A stretch of DNA of 64,000 nucleotides from Alphaproteobacteria bacterium. GTDB taxonomy: Bacteria; Pseudomonadota; Alphaproteobacteria; CALKHQ01. The number at the start of each line of letters is the position of its first letter. The stretch's first letter is position 1. Shown in pieces: positions 43,398-51,108 of the stretch. The notes under the pieces were generated by a model. It saw nothing but the letters and a program-made list of their open reading frames with translations. It made no database searches and was not told the DNA's origin. The stretch lies in contig JAWKYB010000002.1 in the NCBI GenBank assembly GCA_041396705.1, forward strand, positions 1 to 64,000. Direction: 5' to 3'. The position numbers and the translations under genes were made by a program.

Positions 43398-44205
43398 CCC
43401 GGCCGCAGCCGCCGGCCGCGGATGCCCCCACCCGTCGCGCCGAAGGGCTGGAAAGGTACCCGCTTCCCTATGCCGTCATTGCGAGCCGCCGCAGGCACCG
43501 TCTGGCGGCGGAACGGTCGCGTCTCGGATGCCGCGCGCCGCCACAGGGACTGCCAGGCCAGCGCTGGAACGGCCCGCGTTCGGATGCCGTCATTGCGCGC
43601 CGCCACAGGCGGCGCGGCAGTCCGGGCCACCCGCCAGCCAGCCTGGCCCCGGGGGCCAGCTCCGAGCCCACCACCGTGCCACGCGTCTGCATATCCATTT
43701 CGCGCAATCGATTTCCGGCCGCAGCCGCCGACCGCGAATGCAGCCGACCGTCAGGCCGACGGCTGAAGGCCCACTTTCCATGCCGTCATTGCGAGCCGCG
43801 CGGCGGCGGCAGTCCAGGCCAGCCGCCAGCCAACTTGGCCGGACCACCTCTGAGACCACACCGCGTCGCGCGTCCGCATTGCCATTTCGCGCAATCGATT
43901 GCGCAGCCGCCGACCGCGGATGCAGCCAACCGTCAGGCCGACGGCTGGAAGGCCCACTTTCCCATGCCGTCATTGCGAGCCGCCGCAGGCGGCGCGGCAG
44001 TCCCGGCCACCCGCCAGCCAGCCTGGCCCCGGGGAAAAGCTCCGGAGCCCACCACCGTGCCACGGGTCTGTATCGCCATTTCGCGCAATCGATTTCCGGC
44101 CGCAGCCGCCGACCGCGAATGCAGCCGACCGTCAGGCCGACACTGCAAGGCGCGCCTTCTCATGCCGTCATTGCGAGCCGCCGCAGGCGGCGCGGCAATC
44201 CAGAA
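43398..44205. repeat. Tandem array of ~190 bp units built on the CATTGCGAG palindrome
   Basis: The landmark TGCCGTCATTGCG recurs at 43471, 43585 (CATTGCGCG variant), 43781, 43975 and 44163, giving spacings of 114, 196, 194 and 188. Each full unit has the palindrome (GAGCCGCCGCAGGCGGCGCGGCA), then CCAGCCAGCCTGGCC, CACCACCGTGCCACG, CATTTCGCGCAATCGATT and GCAGCCGACCGTCAGGCCGAC. The first copy is partial. All of 43200-44496 lacks a believable gene; open frames on both strands are translations of the repeat. No repeat/spacer alternation, so it is not CRISPR. Confidence 0.85.
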
Positions 44206-44496
44206 CGGCTGCACGGGGCGCCACCACCGTCCTGCTCTCCCGATCTGCCACGCTGCACAGCCAAAGCCCGGGCCGGTCCATACCCGCCCATGCGTGCCGC
44301 GCCAGGGCCCGGCGCGATTGATCCATCCGCTGCGGACAAGCGAAATCGCCTCGTCGCCGATCGGACACCGTAGCCTAGCGGTGCTCGGGCTCGGTCTCTG
44401 CCTGCTCCGAGCCGCAGCAAGTCCGGTCTCGAATGCGAATGGATGCCCGCCTGTGTCTCGCGCGTCGAATTCACGCAGCCTGCGGAACCGGTCGGC

Positions 44497-44916
44497 TCAG
44501 GCGCCCGCCCCGGTCGTCCCGGCCGGCAGGTCCGCGCCGAAGGCAAGCAGGTGTCCGTCCGGGTCGCGCACGTCGAAGTCGCGGAGCCCGTAGAACATGT
44601 CTTCCGGTCCGCGCACGATCTCGACGCCGGCGTCGCGGTACCGCGCGCACAGCGCATCGACGTCGTCGTCGACGTACAGATAGGCGGCCCAATACTGGTT
44701 CACCGGCACCCCGCCTTCGCGCGACCGGTCGAGCGCGATCGTCACCCGCCCGCAGCGCACGATTGCGAAGTCCGGCCCGTCGCCCCACAGCCCCTCCTCG
44801 GCGAAGCCGAGGCGGTCCCGATAGAAGGCGACGCTGCGCGCCACATCGGCGACCTGCAGCACCGGCATCGCGCGCGTCAACGCAGGACCATTCGTCCGGT
44901 CGCCAGTTCCGATCAT
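44497..44916 (-). CDS. VOC-family (glyoxalase/bleomycin-resistance-like) protein
   Basis: A 139-residue VOC protein: MPVLQVADVARSVAFYRDRLGFAEEGLWGDGPDFAIVRCGRVTIALDR and, at the end, GLRDFDVRDPDGHLLAFGADL with the metal-ligand Glu/Asp region. The second in-frame ATG (residue 17) is an alternative start. It is a host-type gene lying inside the phage structural block, between a hairpin that ends the capsid transcript and the repeat array, so it is probably an insertion. Confidence 0.85.
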   Translation of the reverse strand: MIGTGDRTNGPALTRAMPVLQVADVARSVAFYRDRLGFAEEGLWGDGPDFAIVRCGRVTIALDRSREGGVPVNQYWAAYLYVDDDVDALCARYRDAGVEIVRGPEDMFYGLRDFDVRDPDGHLLAFGADLPAGTTGAGA

Positions 44917-44987
44917 GCCGGAGTTGTACCAGACAACCCGGGGGCAGTCAAGAAGATATTCCTGTTTTGTTCACGCTTCGGCGCACG

Positions 44988-45018
44988 CCGCCGGCCCCGC
45001 GCATGGAGGGGCCGGCGG
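44988..45018 (-). terminator. Strong hairpin after the capsid/head genes
   Basis: An exact 11-base-pair stem (CCGCCGGCCCC with GGGGCCGGCGG) and a 9-base loop, 14 bases past the stop of the head-type gene at 45033. No clear T run follows on the minus strand, so it may act as a rho-dependent or stem-only terminator, or as an RNA-stabilising end. Confidence 0.5.
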
Positions 45019-45032
45019 ACGTGCGTGACCGG

Positions 45033-45515
45033 TCAGTCCACGACGTAGACGAACCAGCCGTTCAGCGTCGCCCCGTCGGGGACGGTGCCGCCGCCGATCC
45101 GCGCGGTCAGCGTCAGCCCGGCCTGGGCCCCGAACAGCACGGTCTCGCCGGCACCGACGGTGCCGGACGGGTTGACCGCGCCGGCCGACGACACCGCCAC
45201 CGCCGCGTCGAGGCCGTCCGGGTCGGCCGCCACCGGCGTGCCGTCATGGCCGGCATGGGCCGCCCAGCCCACGTCCATGGTCCGCGACGCGCCCATCGCC
45301 GAGAAGGCGATGCGCGACAGCGGCAGGATCAGGCGGACGTGGCCGGCCGGCAGCTTCACCAGCTCGGCCAGCGAGCCGGCGTCGCCGACGCCCGCTTGGG
45401 CGAAGTCGAACAGCGCGATCCGCATGCGGCCGCCCCAGTCGTGCACCGGGTTCGGCCGGGCCGGTTCGCCGGCCAGCAGCGCCAGCTGCGCACTCTGTTG
45501 GGTCGTGATAGCCAT
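45033..45515 (-). CDS. Small head-type phage protein (decoration-like)
   Basis: A 160-residue beta-rich protein: MAITTQQSAQLALLAGEPARPNPVHDWGGRMRIALFDFAQ, then SRTMDVGWAAHAGHDGTPVAADPDGLDAAVAVSSAGAVNPSGTV. AGGAGGG before the ATG at 45515. Ten bases separate it from the capsid gene, as expected for a head decoration or accessory capsid protein. I do not recognise a named family. Confidence 0.6.
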   Translation of the reverse strand: MAITTQQSAQLALLAGEPARPNPVHDWGGRMRIALFDFAQAGVGDAGSLAELVKLPAGHVRLILPLSRIAFSAMGASRTMDVGWAAHAGHDGTPVAADPDGLDAAVAVSSAGAVNPSGTVGAGETVLFGAQAGLTLTARIGGGTVPDGATLNGWFVYVVD

Positions 45516-45525
45516 CGCTGCCCTC

Positions 45526-46413
45526 CTAGCTCTCGTCGCACTTGATCTCGACGACCTTGCCTTCCTCGGTGCGGGTCGCGCCGAAGGTGCCGCGCACATA
45601 GACCTGCGTGGCGTAGGACTTGTCGTCGCGCTCGGTCACCTTGCCCTCGATCTCGTCCCACAGGCCCAGGTGCATGCCCGACTTCGCCCACACCGGCACC
45701 CGCCGCAGGGCGGACCCGTCGACGCCGATGCGCTCGATGTGGATGAAGTTGAAGCCCATGAAGGCGGTGATCTTGCCGTCGACCAGCACCGGCCTGGTGT
45801 TGAAGTCCAGGCTCACCGCCTGGGTTTCGCTCAGCAGGTCGTCGTGCTGGCGTGCGGTGATGGCGCAGAACAGCGGGTCGTAGTCGACGTCGACCTCGTT
45901 GGCCATCAGGATGCGCTTGGCCGCCCGCAGCTTGGCCACGTTCAGCCCGGTCGACCCGCCTGCGCCGACATCCGCCGCCACCGTCTGGCCGGCGGCGTCG
46001 AACGGCGTGCTCTCGTCGCCGTTCTCGCCGGTCCGGGCCGGACCGAAGAAGGCGGCGATCACCTCGTCGTCGATCGCCCGGCCCAGCGCGTTCGAGCCGT
46101 TCTCGACATAGGCGTTGGTCGGCTCGGCGATGGTCCGCAGCTTGTCCTGGTGGTCGATCAGGTCCGCCCATTCGTAGTCGGTGGGATAGATCCACCGCGC
46201 CGAATGCGGGGTCGAGATCAGCGGGGTGTCGGCATGCCGGCTGGTGCGCTTCTGCGCCGTCACCGGCCCGACCTGGTCGACCGCCTTGGCCGCCTTGCCC
46301 TGGAACTTGGATTCCATCACCGCCCGGCGCAGCTTCGAGCCCCGCTGCTGCAGGCGCATCGAAACCACACCGGCGAAGTCGATGGTGTAGTTGGCAGACA
46401 CGTCGAATGACAC
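45526..46413 (-). CDS. Phage major capsid protein
   Basis: A 295-residue capsid-type protein starting at GTG 46413 after AAAGGAGAG. The N-terminal part (YTIDFAGVVSMRLQQRGSKLRRAVMESKFQGKAAKAVDQVGPVTAQKRTSRHADTPL) and the C-terminal region (VWAKSGMHLGLWDEIEGKVTERDDKSYATQVYVRGTFGATRTEEGKVVEI) match capsid proteins of T7-like and related podoviruses in marine and alphaproteobacterial phages. It is intact. Confidence 0.8.
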   Translation of the reverse strand: MSFDVSANYTIDFAGVVSMRLQQRGSKLRRAVMESKFQGKAAKAVDQVGPVTAQKRTSRHADTPLISTPHSARWIYPTDYEWADLIDHQDKLRTIAEPTNAYVENGSNALGRAIDDEVIAAFFGPARTGENGDESTPFDAAGQTVAADVGAGGSTGLNVAKLRAAKRILMANEVDVDYDPLFCAITARQHDDLLSETQAVSLDFNTRPVLVDGKITAFMGFNFIHIERIGVDGSALRRVPVWAKSGMHLGLWDEIEGKVTERDDKSYATQVYVRGTFGATRTEEGKVVEIKCDES

Positions 46414-46719
46414 GCGTCTCTCCTTTCACGCGAACGCGGCCGCACGCGGCCGCCCTCGCCCTTGCGGGGCGCGGGCGGTCGCCGCTTGCGGCCTCAGGTG
46501 GAAGAACGCGGACGCGGTTGTCCGGGCCGGCCGGTTTCCCGGTGCGGCCAGGGCCATGCCCTCGGCGGCAAACGCCCGCCGTCGCGGCGGTCTTTCCCGC
46601 CGTCAGCCGGGACCGCGGCCAGCGCACATGCACCGCCGGCGGCTTGTCCGAAAAAGCGCGGCGCACGGGAGATGCGCCCAAAACTGTGCCGATGGCTGGA
46701 AGACTGCCCCCCGTAGCCG
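46414..46719. other. Gap upstream of the capsid gene
   Basis: 306 bases holding the capsid ribosome site (near 46418-46426), short GC palindromes (GCGGCCGCACGCGGCCGC near 46437-46454), and at 46690-46719 the entry into another copy of the repeat. No promoter could be fixed and no gene is seen. Confidence 0.4.
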
Positions 46720-46757
46720 TCATTGCGAGCCGCCATAGGCGGCGTGGCAATCCAGAC
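46690..46757 (+). repeat. Single copy of the CATTGCGAG repeat
   Basis: GATGGCTGGAAGACTGCCC followed by GCCGTCATTGCGAGCCGCC, ATA, GGCGGCGTGGCAATCCAG. It contains both the tail and the palindrome of the 190 bp unit at 43.4-44.2 kb. The final reading frame of the large broken gene runs into it, so the repeat probably replaced that gene's original 3' end. Confidence 0.75.
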
Positions 46758-49700
46758 CTCCCGTATTGCTCAAGAGAGACAGGCAACCTTGCTGCCCAGG
46801 TACCTCCGCGCGACCTCTTAGGCACCCGTGAACCGACTTTTCCGGCAATGCGGTGCGACGCGCACCTGCGTTGCAATTCGTCGGCTCAGATCGAGAAGCC
46901 GCTATCCGGCAGCCTTGAGCGAAAATCAATTGTCGCCGTCGTTGCCGTTTTGTAATGTCAAGCAATGATTCCTGCGCCCTCAACTCCAGGCCAACGAAGA
47001 AATCGAACAACAGCATGTCATTGCGATGCCCCCTGTAGTAGTCTACGATAGCGTCGGCAATCATCTGTTTGTCGCGGCTCGTGATGGCTGCGCGTATCTG
47101 GGATTGTCGAGAAACCGCATGGCCGACTGTATGCAATTTGCGGATCGATATTCCAAACCTGCTCCGCAGATAGTGTGCTCCATCAACGATATTCTCCCTA
47201 ATAAGAATGTTGTCGACTTTGGCCTGGCGGTCGTTGAACTGCCGTTCACCTTCATTTCAACAATTGTGCCCAATGGTGTCTGTGGCGGCAGGCCGCGGCC
47301 AAACACGATGTTCATCAAATCTCCCGACAGGGTGATCAATGCATCAGGTCGGCGAGGCGGTGTGACAACGCCAGACGGCGCAACCGTTCCCGGTATGTTT
47401 GGTTGCGCGATGATGATTCCATTCGGAAGATCTGCAGATTCGGAAGATCGGCAGCATTGACAACGGTGAACCCAATATCTTCAAAGACTTTTTCTAGGTG
47501 CAGTTCGCCTGCGTGACCCAAGAATGGCCGGTATATTCCGCGCAAGATGGCCTGCACGTCGGAGTTGAACATGGGCCAGTAGTCTCCGAAGTACACTTCA
47601 ATCGGAACGGACTGGCCACTGTGCCTACCCCTGCTCCTGCATGAACCGCACAGAGCTTCTGCCCTGGTGTCTGCGGAATGCCGCCGAGCGCCGCGCGGCG
47701 CGGAGGAAGACGTTCTTGATCGGGCGGAAGATGAACCCCAGCCCTGGGATGGCGCCGGCGAGGTCGAGCGCCGCCAGCAGTGAGAAGCCGGCGGCGCCCC
47801 ACCAGTCTTCGTCATCGATCGCGAGGCCGACGGCTTCGATGTCGTCGACAGCCTCCGCACTGCGGATGTTGCCGATGATCGGCAGCGTATCGAGGACGAG
47901 GTCCTCGACGAATTCGACCGGCAGGTCGGCGCCGGGGTACAGTGCCGGGAGCAACAGCGTCGCCGCCTGACTGCGTTCGATCGATCCGTCTGCGATTGCC
48001 TGCTCGAGCGCAAAGATAGCGCTTTCGATCTCTGCCGCAGCGTCCGGATCGGCGGTCTCGTCACCCGATGGCAGGGCGCCTCAGCCGCTCGCAGCGCACC
48101 GATCTCGCCCAGCCTGCCACGCGGCCAGCGTCGCGAATACTGCGCACCCCGCGGGTCGACCATGATTTCCGCCACAAGACTAGGCGGCATGTGAACGACA
48201 GTATTGCCGTCGCCATCTTGGACGATGAGCGAGCCCCCATCTTCGCCAGACCGGACCAGCGAATATCCCGTCGCGGATTCGAACCGGGCTGTCAGTGTCG
48301 CGAAATCGAGTGTGCCGCGGGCCAGTTGGGCGACGACCGTGAACTCGACGAGTTCGGGGTCAAGGAGCAGGCCCAGCCCTGCTCCGAGCCGCAGCGCCTG
48401 TTCGTCGCGACCGTCGCCGTCTACACCCGACGCGGCAGGGTCGATTAGGCCGAAATAGTCGGTGATGAATCGGCGTACCGGCTCACCGAGATGGTGAAAT
48501 GCATGGTTCTCATCTTCCATCTCGGCCAGCATCGCCTTCACGGCTTCGAGCGCCTGTGAGCGTTGCTTGTTTGTTCCGGAAGCGCCATGGCGAAAACATT
48601 TGCGGCCAGGCGATGTGCGAAGTCGATGTCGGCATCAGGGTCCCAGCCGGCCGCGGCTGCCCCGCTCGGACTCCGTCGGATCGGTCACGAACGCGCCGCT
48701 TAGCATGTCGAAGATTGCCGTCGCGCCAGTCTCGGAGTCGGTAACGACGGCATAGCGACCGCCATCGTCCCAAACGCGACCGATCAGCGAACCGCCTGTG
48801 CCGCTGCGCCCCAGCTCGTCGTTGGTGTCATCCCAAGGATGAAGCTGCCATCGTCCTGGCGGCGATAGCCGACAGTTGGCATAAGGTTGCCGAAGATGTG
48901 TCGCCGATGATCGGGCTCTCGCTACGAACCACTTCCTCCGACGTGGAGTACAGGCGCCCCAGCCCCGCCGGCCGCCCTGCCGCACCACCGTCGCTCCGCG
49001 GGTCCGCCCGGCTGCGGTCCGGCGTGGGTGCCGGCCGCGCGCCCCATGCGGACTGCGCCGCCTGCGGGTCGTGCAGCGTGTTGCCCAGCACGCCTGCGAC
49101 CTGCGTCGCCAGGTCGGTCGCATCGCGGCGGTTCTGCCGGTTCGACCAGTAGGCCCCCGAGTAGGCCCGCTTCCAGATCTCCGGCAGCGAGCGGTCGAGC
49201 AGCGGCAGGAACGGGTGCAGCGGGTGCTTCGGGTCCTTGCCGTCGCCGAGCAGCGCCTGCGCCGCCGCGCGCGTGCCGTCGGCCGCCTCCAGCGGCATGC
49301 CGGCGAGCGCGCCGAGCTCGACCATCGCCGCCAGCACGCTGGCGACGTTGCCGGGCTCGAGCGTGCCGTGCGCCAGCAGCGCCGGGTCGACCGGCACCGG
49401 CGCGCCGTCGCGGTCGGGCCAGTAGGCGCCGTCCTCGACCGCCCACAGCACGTGGTCGCCGGTCGCACGGTCGCGCGCGATGCCGGCCCGCCCGAACACC
49501 GGGTCGACCGCCACCACATCGTGACCGGCCGGTACCGCGGTCGCCGGTCGCACTGCAACGGGCTCGCCGGCGGCCTCACGTCCCGGCAGGCCCGGCCGGT
49601 ACGGCGTTTGCGGTCGGCGCAGGCCTGGCACGCGCGGTGTCTCGGCGGCCGGGACCGGTGCGCCCCGGGCGGGCGCCGCCGCTTCCTCCCGCGCTTCCCT

Positions 49701-49874
49701 TCGGTCGGCACCGCCGGCCGCGTCGACCGACCGGTCGTCCGGGGGGCGACGGTTCTGCAGGGCGGTCGGCGCGGTCCGTTCCGGAATACCGGGCGCGTCC
49801 GTCGCCGCGCGTCGGGAGTCGGGGCGGTTCAGCGGCGTCGCGGTGCCGGGGCGGCTACGTCGAAGCACTTTCAT
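46720..49874 (-). pseudogene. Large phage-block gene (~3.1 kb), many frameshifts, unknown function
   Basis: Starts at ATG 49874 (MKVLRRSRPGTATPLNRPD). Coherent pieces follow in shifting frames: a Pro/Ala/Arg-rich N-terminus, GHDVVAVDPVFGRAGIARDRATGDHVLWAVEDGAYWPD, DRSLPEIWKRAYSGAYWSNRQ, HIFGNLMPTVGYRRQDDGSFILG (48890-48835), GSLIGRVWDDGGRYAVVTDSETGATAIFDMLSG (to 48680), ALEAVKAMLAEMEDENHAFHHLGEPVRRFITDYFG (from 48560), LPALYPGADLPVEFVEDLVLD...GAIPGLGFIFRP (to 47690), VPIEVYFGDYWPMFNSDVQAILRG (47600), ITLSGDLMNIVFGRGLPPQTPLG (47330) and IVDYYRGHRNDMLLFDFFVGLELRAQE (47050). At least eight indels. The last third is clearly AT-richer. It could be an injected virion protein or toxin-like effector; no family recognised. 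Confidence 0.6.
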
Positions 49875-49968
49875 CTGCAAAACTCCGGAACAGGGGATCG
49901 GGTATGGGCAAGCCGCCGCGATGCGGCCGGCGCGCATGGAAAGCAGTGCATTTGCCGTTGCCAAATGG

Positions 49969-49983
49969 ATCGGACTGATCGAT
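49969..49983. promoter_or_regulatory. Possible half OxyR site before oxyR
   Basis: ATCG-N7-CGAT at 49969-49983, 34 bases before the oxyR ATG, uses the same tetranucleotides as the katG-side operator. The next two expected elements, ten bases apart, are poor matches, so this may be a weak autoregulatory site or chance. Confidence 0.35.
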
Positions 49984-50016
49984 TGATTGCGCCTGATCGA
50001 TAGAAGATTGGCGCTC

Positions 50017-50937
50017 ATGACCCTGCGCGAGCTGCAGTATCTCGTCGCCGTCGCCGACCTCGGTCATTTCGGCCGGGCGGCGGAGGCGTGCCACGTCAGC
50101 CAGCCGACGCTCAGCGCCCAGCTGCGCAAGCTGGAGGAGACGCTGGGCTTCGCGCTGGTCGAGCGCACCAGCCGCGCGGTCCATGTCACGCCGCTCGGCG
50201 CCCAGGTGGTGGCGCGCGCCCGGCGCATGCTGGCCGAGGCCGAGGCGATCCGCGGGCTCGCCCGCCGCGCCGCCGCGCCGCTCAGCCAGCCGCTCACCCT
50301 CGGCGTGATCCCGACCCTCGGCCCCTATCTGCTGCCCTGGCTGACCGCCGCGGTCGCGGCCGCCTACCCCGACCTGCGTCTGGTCGTGCACGAGGATCAG
50401 ACCGACCGGCTGCTGCGGGCGCTGGCCGACTATCGCATCGACGTCGGGCTGATGGCGCTGCCGGTGGCAGCGCCGGCCGGCGGCGGCGACGGCCTCGCCA
50501 CCCTGCCGCTGTTCGACGAGCCGTTCCTTGTCGCCGCCCCGCCCGGCCATCCCTTTGCCCGCCTGCGCCGGGTCGAGCCCGAGCGGCTCGCCGCCGAACG
50601 CCTGCTGCTGCTCACCGACGGCCATTGCCTGCGCGACCAGGCGCTGGCGGTCTGCCGTCTCGCCGCCGAACCGCAGGCATCCGCCGACTTCCGCGCCGCC
50701 GGGCTGGAAACGCTGCGCCAGATGGTGGCCGCCGGCATGGGTTGCACGCTGTTGCCGGCGATGGCGGCCGACGCCGCGGGGCCGTCGAGCGTCGTCGTGC
50801 GCCCGCTCGCCGGCGACGCCGGCCGGCGCATCGGCATGGTCTGGCGCAACGGCTACGACCGCGCCGGCGACCTGCACCTGCTCGCCGCGTTGATCCGTGC
50901 CAGCGCGCCGCCGACGGTCACGCCGGTCGCCGCCTGA
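50017..50937 (+). CDS. oxyR: OxyR, hydrogen-peroxide-sensing LysR regulator
   Basis: A 306-residue LTTR. HTH: MTLRELQYLVAVADLGHFGRAAEACHVSQPTLSAQLRKLEETLG. The peroxide-sensing cysteines are present with exact spacing: Cys204 and Cys213 in DGHCLRDQALAVC (E. coli C199-x8-C208). The ATG at 50017 gives the standard OxyR N-terminus. On oxidation it should activate katG, which starts 171 bases downstream on the same strand, through the operator at 50946-50982. Confidence 0.96.
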   Translation: MTLRELQYLVAVADLGHFGRAAEACHVSQPTLSAQLRKLEETLGFALVERTSRAVHVTPLGAQVVARARRMLAEAEAIRGLARRAAAPLSQPLTLGVIPTLGPYLLPWLTAAVAAAYPDLRLVVHEDQTDRLLRALADYRIDVGLMALPVAAPAGGGDGLATLPLFDEPFLVAAPPGHPFARLRRVEPERLAAERLLLLTDGHCLRDQALAVCRLAAEPQASADFRAAGLETLRQMVAAGMGCTLLPAMAADAAGPSSVVVRPLAGDAGRRIGMVWRNGYDRAGDLHLLAALIRASAPPTVTPVAA

Positions 50938-50945
50938 CACATCAG

Positions 50946-50982
50946 ATAGATTCTCTCTATCCGATCCATCGAAACAATCGAT
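50946..50982. promoter_or_regulatory. OxyR operator upstream of katG
   Basis: Four tetranucleotides at exact ten-base steps: ATAG (50946-50949), CTAT (50957-50960), ATCG (50968-50971) and CGAT (50979-50982), with seven bases between each. This is the OxyR tetramer footprint ATAG-N7-CTAT-N7-ATAG-N7-CTAT with two single-base changes that keep dyad symmetry. It lies just after the oxyR stop and about 125 bases before the katG start. Confidence 0.8.
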
Positions 50983-51108
50983 TTCCTATTTAGATTGATT
51001 CCAATCAAGGTGACGCACGTCGCCGGGACGACGATAGCCTTGCCAAGTCGCCGCCCGTTGCCGACGCCCGGATCGCCGACCGCGCACCCCTTGACCAAGG
51101 AGCCAGCA

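Noticed and set aside
43471..44205. CRISPR array
   Set aside because: Units are about 190 bases and similar throughout, with no short repeat/variable spacer pattern and no cas genes.
43466..44373. Long open frames in the repeat array (both strands)
   Set aside because: They are translations of the tandem repeat in GC-rich DNA, with Arg/Pro/His-rich composition, no ribosome site and the same peptide repeated in shifted frames.
33145..46413. Gene transfer agent of the Rhodobacter type or a tailocin
   Set aside because: The tail proteins are short-tailed podovirus types, whereas Rhodobacter-type agents are siphovirus-like; a capsid gene is present, which excludes a tailocin. A different domesticated particle remains possible and is reported as a finding.
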